Below, in pieces: positions 57,598 through 64,000 of a stretch of 64,000 nt of DNA (the first letter of the stretch is position 1; every line of letters begins with the position of its first letter). Position numbers and translations under genes: made by a program. This DNA comes from Acer yangbiense. Its lineage: Eukaryota; Streptophyta; Magnoliopsida; Sapindales; Sapindaceae. The DNA lies in contig CM017771.1 of assembly GCA_008009225.1 (NCBI GenBank), forward strand, positions 35,516,184 through 35,580,183. The letters are read 5' to 3'. The notes below the pieces were generated by a model. It saw nothing but the letters and a program-made list of their open reading frames with translations, did no database searches and was not told the DNA's origin.

Positions 57598-59858
57598 TGT
57601 AGGGAAAAATACCGTAGTACATGCAGCGGAAGCGAGACTAAAATAATAGTTTTAGTATGTTTTAAAATTTTTCCTTTTTATGAAACTTAACCCTTTAAAT
57701 TAATTAACCATATATAAAGTAACAAAAGTATAATACCTTTTGTTGCGTGATCCGATTGACTTATGTCGATGGTAATCCGTAAGATCTTCAATCCTAGCAC
57801 GAACGTGAATCACCTAGGAGCGTGGTCTCCCTTTTCTTTGAATTGCAAACCTGAGAATGGACAAACAAACTTTTCTTTTTCTTTGTCAGTCTTAAAACAA
57901 TCAAAAGAATACAAAAATTATTCCGGTCACTTTTGAGTTCTCAATCTAATGATCGAAACTCGCGTGAACCTAATTCGATGTTGTACACACAAGCTTATTG
58001 ATGAACAAGCAATTAGTGTACCATCAAAAGAATAATCTCTTCTCTCTTTTATGTCTTAGTAGAATAATCAAATACTTGTCTATGAGTTTAGAAGAAGAAG
58101 AAAATTGAATCAACCAAGCAGTCGAGGTGGCCGAACCCTATCATAAGAAATATATAGGGTGGCCGAATTTTGCTTCCTCTTTCATTTAGGGTTGCCGAAA
58201 TCTTCCTATAATGCCATTAGGGTTGCTGCAAATCCCATAGAAAAAAGGATTTGTGTTGCACCCTAATACACATCATCTTTTAGACTTCTAACCCTAATCC
58301 AACTCATAAGTATTTTTATTCTTTTATTAACTAAATAAAAAGACTTCTTATTTGATTAAATAAATAAACTTAATTATTTATTTTCTTATCAAACAAGTCT
58401 TTTACTTTTAGTATACTACTACCACTAGGAAACTTATTTCCTGATCAGAAAAAGATTTGTTTCTTAATTAAACAATTAATTAATAAATTAATTAATTCTT
58501 ATTTAATTAAACAATGAAACAAAATAATATGTTTGGCTAATATTTCAACCTTGCCGCCCCACATGTATAAAATGGGCCATATATTATTTTCTTATTTCAT
58601 TTAATCCATTGGACTTTAAATAAAAAGCCCACATGTGAACCAGACCTATTCTTACTAAAAGAAACAAGCCCACATGCCTTTTATTAATATATTAATATAA
58701 TTGAGTAGCCCATTAAATAAATAATGTGCAAATTATATTCTTAATATATTAAATGCAATTCTAGATGGACCCATAAATTGGTCCGGTAGAATATATCAAG
58801 TGATCCATGCAAGTCCGTGTAGATTGGGGATCTTGGCGGGCTATCTAAATTTAAGCTTCAATAGACACAACCTAATCACAATCAACAAATGATTCACTTA
58901 GGTCCGATCCATTAATTTTAACTCATTCCACTAAAGAGCTAAAATTGAACTCTTAAATAAAGATAGAAAAGGAAGATGTTCCTCTTTCATAACACTAGAC
59001 AATCATATTGGAGATAGTGTATCCTCGTAATTAATATCAATAATCGTCAAGAGTTCATAGACCGCCTATAACTCTCCAAGTTACCATATTTACTCATATG
59101 ATCATGTTTTGAACTTGGATATTTTGACTTGTCAAGAAGCCATGTTTTCAATAGTCACTATCGAAAACTCAACGTTGAGATTTAATATCCAATTACCTCA
59201 AAACATCCATATGATGATATTATACTCTCATTTAATAAATGGAGCCACGATGTCTATATCTATAAATGAAGTTCTCTATCGATTAACAAATGAATATCAC
59301 CAAACTATCGAGGATAGACTATGCTATATAATCGTACTCATTGATAACTCAAATGATATCACTTGCAGCCATAAGTCCATCATTTATCTCAGGATTAAGA
59401 TAGACTCTCCGATTGTCCTGATAATGAAAAGACTATTATCTATTGACGGTTCTAGATAAAGCTTTTCATTGTGATCCAGTTCAATGCACCCAGTGCACTA
59501 GATTCTTTTGCTCAAAGACACTCCGATGATTTTAGACTCATCATATCTCATTTGATCCCACTCAAATGCTAGCATAAGAATTCTACAACTTTAACAAGAT
59601 AAAGGTGCCCAACCTTTAACTTAAGTTGTGAACATTATTCAAGACTAACTAAAGAATTGTGTCTACCACATACATATCCAGATGTACGAACAATTCTTCT
59701 TTTCTCATAGTCTTTAGACCTTATGATTATTTACTTTGACAATTATAATATTAAACTATAAATGCTATAAGATTTGTTAAACCATAAATCACTTTATTAA
59801 TATGAAAAAGATTGTTAATTACAATATTACACTCTTGCTATTGAGCATAATCCTAACA
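57598..59858 (-). repeat. COP1-R 3' LTR (2,261 bp)
   Basis: Minus strand TGTTAGGATTATGCTC (59858) to CCCTACA (57598). It is the only uninterrupted COP1 LTR in the window. Short ORFs inside are not supported. Confidence 0.93.
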
Positions 59859-59870
59859 ATCTCCCACTTG
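59859..59870 (-). other. COP1-R polypurine tract
   Basis: Minus strand CAAGTGGGAGAT beside the LTR start, identical to COP1-L. Confidence 0.8.
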
Positions 59871-59872
59871 CG

Positions 59873-62800
59873 CTATAGCAAATGTGTCATATCTCTCATG
59901 CATATGTTCTCTAGATGCCCATCGAAACTCTTCTGAGGTAGAGCCTTTGTGAAGGGATCCGCTAGATTTTCTACTGACGCGATTTTGGTAATCGTCACGT
60001 CACGTCACGTCACCTCTTTGAACAATCTCCCTTAAAAGATGATACTTTCTTTCAATGTGTTTTCCTCCCTTGTGACTTCTTGGTTCTTTCGAATTAGCCA
60101 CTGCTCCACTGTTGTCACAGTAGATAGTGATCTGCTTATTCGTACTAGGAACCACTTCCAAGTCAATCTAGAATTGGCGGAGCCAAACAGCCTCTTTGGC
60201 AGCCTCGCATGCAGCAACATACTCAGCTTCCATGGTGGAATCAGCAATACAAGATTGTTTGATACTCCTCCATATAATTGCTCCTCCTCCAATAGTAAAC
60301 ACAGCCCCTGATGTGGATTTTCTAGAGTCAGAATTTGATTGGAAATTAGAATCTGATTGGAAATCAGAATCTGTATACCCAACGGGAATTAAATCCCCTC
60401 CAGAGTATACAAGCATATTATCTCTCGTTCTCTTAAGATACTTGAAAATATGCTTGACTGCCGTCCAGTGATCAGGACCAGGTTTCGATTGAAACCTGCT
60501 AACTATGCCAACAGCAAAACAGATATCCGGTCTAATGCAGAGCATTGCATACATGAGACTTCCAACTGCCGAGGCATATGGAACTCTACTCATGAATTGC
60601 TCTTCATGCTCATTCTTAGGAACTTGTTCCTTAGAAAGCTTGATTCCATGTCTGAAAGGTAACATACCTTTCTTGGAATCCTGCATGGAAAACCTAGACA
60701 AGATCTTGTCTATGTATGAAGCTTGGGATAATGCAATCGTTTTATTCTTTCTATCCCTTATTACTTGGATACCTAGAATAAAACTTGCTTCTCCTAAGTC
60801 CTTCATATCAAATTGTTTTGCTAACCATTCTTTTACTGATGTCAATACACTTACATCGTTTCCAATGAGTAGTATATCATCAACATAAAGAATCAGGAAA
60901 ACCAACTTGTTACCCTTAATCATCTTGTATACACAAGGTTCGTCAAGATTTTGAATAAATCCAAAACCTTTCACAGCTTGATCAAACCTTATGTTCCAGG
61001 ATCTGGATGCTTGCTTTAATCCATATATGGATTTCTGCAACTTGCATACCTTTTCCATTTGGCCCTTTTCAATGAATCCTTCTGGTTGCATCATGTAGAT
61101 GCTTTCGTCAAGACTTCCATTAAGGAAAGCTGTCTTGACGTCCATTTGCCAAATCTCTAGATCTAAAAATGCTGCAATGGACAAAAGTATCCAAATGGAT
61201 TTAAGCATGGCCATAGGAGAGAAGGTTTCCTCGTAATCGATACCTTCTTTCTGTGTATACCCTTTAGCTACCAATCTAGCTTTAAAGGTTTCCACCTTTC
61301 CATCCATACCTCTTTTCCTCTTGTATACCCACTTGCACCCAATGGGTTTTATCCCTTTAGGCAAGTCTACAAGGGACCAGACTTTGTTATCGAACATGGA
61401 TTCAATCTCAGATTGCATTGCCTTTTGCCAATGGTAACTATCAACATCCTCCATTGCTTTCTTATACGTGTAGGGATCATCGTCGTCCGGAAGATTCTCC
61501 ACTGATTCTCCCAGACCAATGTATCTTTCGGGTTGTGTTCTAACCCTCCTACTACGACGAGGAATGGTAGGTTGTTGATCTTGTGTTGGATCGGAACTTA
61601 CAATTGGGTTAGGTTGTGTAACCTCTCGTGGAATTGTATCTCCTGACATCTCATTCAGGACAATTCTACTTCTAGGCACAAAATCATTCATATAATCCTT
61701 TTCCAGAAATTTAGCATTTGTCGAAACAAATACTTTAAGATCTGAAGGACTATAGAAATAATATCCTTTTGTTTCTTTTGGATACCCTACAAATATACAT
61801 GTTTCTGAACGGGACTCCATCTTTTCTGTCTTTCCTTTTAATACATACGCAGGACAACCAAATATCCTTAAGTGTTGTAAACTAGGCTTGCGCCCAGTCC
61901 ACAACTCATGCGGTGTTTGAGGAACAGACTTAGATGGTACATCGTTTAGAATGTATATAGCAGTTTGTAAAGCATATCCCCAAAAAGAAATAGGAAGTGT
62001 TGAATAACTCAACATAGATCTAACCATATCCAAAAGAGTTATATTTCTCCTTTCTGCCACCCCATTCTGTTGAGGTGTTCCTAGTGCAGAAAACTGAGAA
62101 ACTATCCCATTATCAATAAGATATTGCTGAAACTCACCAGATAGATATTCTCCACCACGATCAGATCTCAAGATTTTTATGTGTTTCTCAAGCGGATTTT
62201 CTACTTCAGCTTTGAATGCTTTGAACATGTCAAAAGCATCCGACTTATGTCGCATGAGATACACATAGCCAAATCTCGAGTAATCATCTGTGAAGGTGAT
62301 GAAGTACTCATATCCACCTCTAGCTTGAATGCTCATAGGACCACATACATCAGTGTGTATCAATCCTAAACATTCAGTGGCTCTAGCACCTTTGGCCGAG
62401 AACGACCTTTTGGTCATTTTACCTTCCAAACAAGATTCACAAGTTGGTAGATCATCAACCTTTAAGACACTTAAAGGCCCGTCACATACCAATCTTTTAA
62501 TCCTATTAAGGTTAATATGACCTAGGCGTAAATGCCATAGGTAGGTTTCATCTATTGATAATTTTACTCTTTTATGATTAGGTTCCGTTATTTCTGTGTC
62601 TAACGAGTGAGAGATATTTCTATGCAAGAAGTATAGACCATTTTCCAATGTACCTTGGCAAATAATTTTGTCATTCTTACTAATAATAAAAACTTTATTA
62701 AAAGTAACCGAATATCCAAATTTATTTAAACAAGAAACTGAAATTAAATTCCTCTTGAATTGAGGTACATAATAAACGTCTATCAAATCTAAATGCCTTC

Positions 62801-63146
62801 TAGAATCCAAATAAACTCTAATATCTCCCACTGCACTTGCAGACATTAACGTTCCGTTGCCCAAGCGCAAATTGATTTCATTCTTATTCAGCCTTCTCTT
62901 TTCTTGGAACCCCTGCAAGGAATAACAAACATGATTAGTGGCTCCAGAGTCTATGATCCAAGAATCAGTAGAATCAGCCAGAAAACATGTTTCAAGATAA
63001 TTAACATTACCTTCTTCCTTCTTATTCTGGGACTTTGGGCAATTTCTTTTCCAATGTCCCTTTTCACCACAAAGGAAGCATTTCCCTTTGATCTTGGTTA
63101 CTTTCTTGGTCTCCTTCTTGGTAGGCCCAAATTGCTTTTTCTTCTA
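59873..63146 (-). pseudogene. pol: COP1-R pol: zinc knuckle, protease, integrase, RT, RNase H (broken in RNase H)
   Basis: From 63143 down the frame is open to 60168: zinc knuckle CFLCGEKGHWKRNC (63039-63080), protease IIDSGATNH (about 62940), integrase with HHCC finger (LRLGHINLNRI ... CESCLEGK) and D, D, E blocks (HTDVCGPM, RSDRGGEY, TPQQNGVAERRN), RT (FKARLVAKGYTQ, MDVKTAFLNG, YVDD near 60885) and RNase H start. TAG at 60168-60170 replaces a Leu codon of COP1-L. A 10-base expansion of CGTCA repeats (59993-60012) then shifts the last part, which otherwise ends at TAG 59873-59875. Integrase and RT look complete. The TTG at 62918 is not the true start. Confidence 0.9.
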
Positions 63147-63812
63147 TTATTTCTTGACCTTCTGACGGGTCTTAACAATAGCAACTTTACCAACCATATG
63201 AATCTCTTGACCTTTGCTTTTCACAAGGATCTTTTCAGCACTTTGAACATCTTGCATCAGGCCTTGTAAGGTGTATTCCTTTTTGTTCAAAGTGTAGTCC
63301 AATTTGAACTGATCAAAGGAATCTGACAATGAATTGACAACCATATCAATTTTTGTCTCACCATCTGTCTCAACGCCATGCAGTTCAGTAATGTTGAGAT
63401 GTGCTATGACTTTCATCATGTGATCCTTCACAGCCTGTCCAGGTTTCATCCTAAGATTCATAAAAGCAGTCACTACCTCTCTCTTAGTCGTCCTAGACTT
63501 CATAGCAAACATCTCCTCTAGAGACATCATTATATCAGCAGCAGACTCCATTCCTTCATGCTGCTGTTGCAACACGTCAGAGATAGTAGCCATAATATAA
63601 CATTTGGCCATATCATCTGAAGTCTTCCACTGCTCATACTCATCTCTTTGCATTATGCTAGATTCATTATTAGGAGCAGGTGGTTTAGGAGTAGTTAGAA
63701 CAAACTTATATTTTTCACTTTGCAGCAACAACCCAATTTTCCTTTTCCATGTGACATAATTATCTACAGTTAAAGTGTTATCTTTCAGGATGTTCATAAG
63801 TGATGAGGTCAT
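63147..63812 (-). pseudogene. gag: COP1-R gag capsid region
   Basis: Start at ATG 63810-63812 (MTSSLMNILKDNTL). About 220 codons of copia gag domain (YVTWKRKIGLLLQSEKY ... GQAVKDHMMKVIAHLN) end at TAA 63147-63149, directly followed by TAG 63144-63146. The frame resumes at once with a Lys-rich linker, the zinc knuckle and pol. In copia elements gag and pol are usually one frame, so the double stop is probably a defect, though a regulated stop cannot be excluded from one copy. Confidence 0.87.
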
Positions 63813-64000
63813 GATTTCTGAATAAAACAAAACATATATAAGTAAATAATCATGATAAAGCACTTTTAAATATTTATCTTGAATTAAATAAATAACTCAA
63901 TCATAAAAATTCAACAGTGATCCAACACCCATAAATGTTACACCTCCTTTGGGAGTTCGCACCATTTACTAGTTAGACTAGGTCCCACCTAATTGTTAAC
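63813..64000 (-). other. COP1-R untranslated leader
   Basis: Sequence upstream of gag, AT-rich, with no PBS recognised before the window edge. The 5' LTR must lie beyond 64000. Confidence 0.6.

Larger units (their letters stand above)
57598..64000 (-). mobile_element. COP1-R: Ty1/copia element (Angela-like?), 5' LTR off-window
   Basis: Minus strand: 3' LTR 57598-59858, polypurine tract, RNase H, RT, integrase, protease, zinc knuckle, gag, and part of the leader at the window edge. It is inserted in Gypsy-B RNase H; TTTCC (57593-57597) is the expected TSD with its partner beyond 64000. It is inverted relative to COP1-L. Confidence 0.92.

Noticed and set aside
1..64000. Host protein-coding gene in the gaps between elements
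   Set aside because: Removing the nested elements leaves only other retrotransposon sequence; no residual unique DNA longer than a TSD was found.

Overview
The window is plant nuclear DNA made entirely of LTR retrotransposons inserted into one another. I see no host gene, structural RNA gene or CRISPR array. Evidence for a plant (flowering plant likely; species not identifiable): Ty1/copia elements of SIRE/Maximus type and of a probable Angela-like type, Ty3/gypsy elements of Tat type with a second RNase H and an antisense gene, primer-binding sites matching initiator tRNA-Met for the SIRE elements, and TG...CA LTRs flanked by 5-bp target-site duplications (TSDs). Names used here are local labels.

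Layout. The oldest visible layer is SIRE-C (minus strand, about 26073-51263, both ends outside its visible part). It has been split four times. (1) COP1-L (plus, <1-26072) sits in its reverse transcriptase. The COP1-L 3' LTR is itself split by Gypsy-A (3137-24812, TSD AAGCT), and Gypsy-A pol is split by SIRE-A (6256-15835, TSD AAGCT). (2) COP1-M, a solo LTR (27966-32005, minus), sits at the protease/integrase start and carries an Athila-like TG...CA insert (28540-30378, TSD ATTCC). (3) SIRE-D (33776-49444, minus, TSD CTAAG) sits in SIRE-C gag. Its 5' LTR is split by element E (42297-48423, plus, TSD CTAGA), a deleted SIRE derivative. (4) Gypsy-B (51264 to beyond the window, plus) sits in the SIRE-C 5' LTR. 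Its own 5' LTR is split by a solo SIRE-type LTR (51776-53460, TSD TAAGG), and its pol is split by COP1-R (57598 to beyond 64000, minus).

Coding capacity. Every gag-pol is broken. SIRE-D is the closest to intact, with two nonsense codons in about 1,720 codons. SIRE-A has two nonsense codons and one frameshift. Gypsy-A has a few stops and one frameshift. SIRE-C and Gypsy-B are heavily decayed. Most nonsense changes, read against the other copies in the window, are C-to-T or G-to-A, as expected for methylated, silenced repeats.

Points beyond the standard picture: (a) SIRE-type LTRs carry GC-rich arrays of short inverted repeats just upstream of the TATA box, and the array sequence differs completely between subfamilies; (b) Gypsy-A has an antisense gene with its own TATA box and two well-formed introns; (c) element E keeps LTRs, PBS, PPT and a zinc-knuckle remnant but has lost nearly all of pol; (d) a solo LTR has landed between the TATA box and the rest of the Gypsy-B LTR in the same orientation; (e) five-base repeat length changes coincide with frameshifts in two unrelated elements. 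All comparisons were done by eye between copies inside the window, with no database search.
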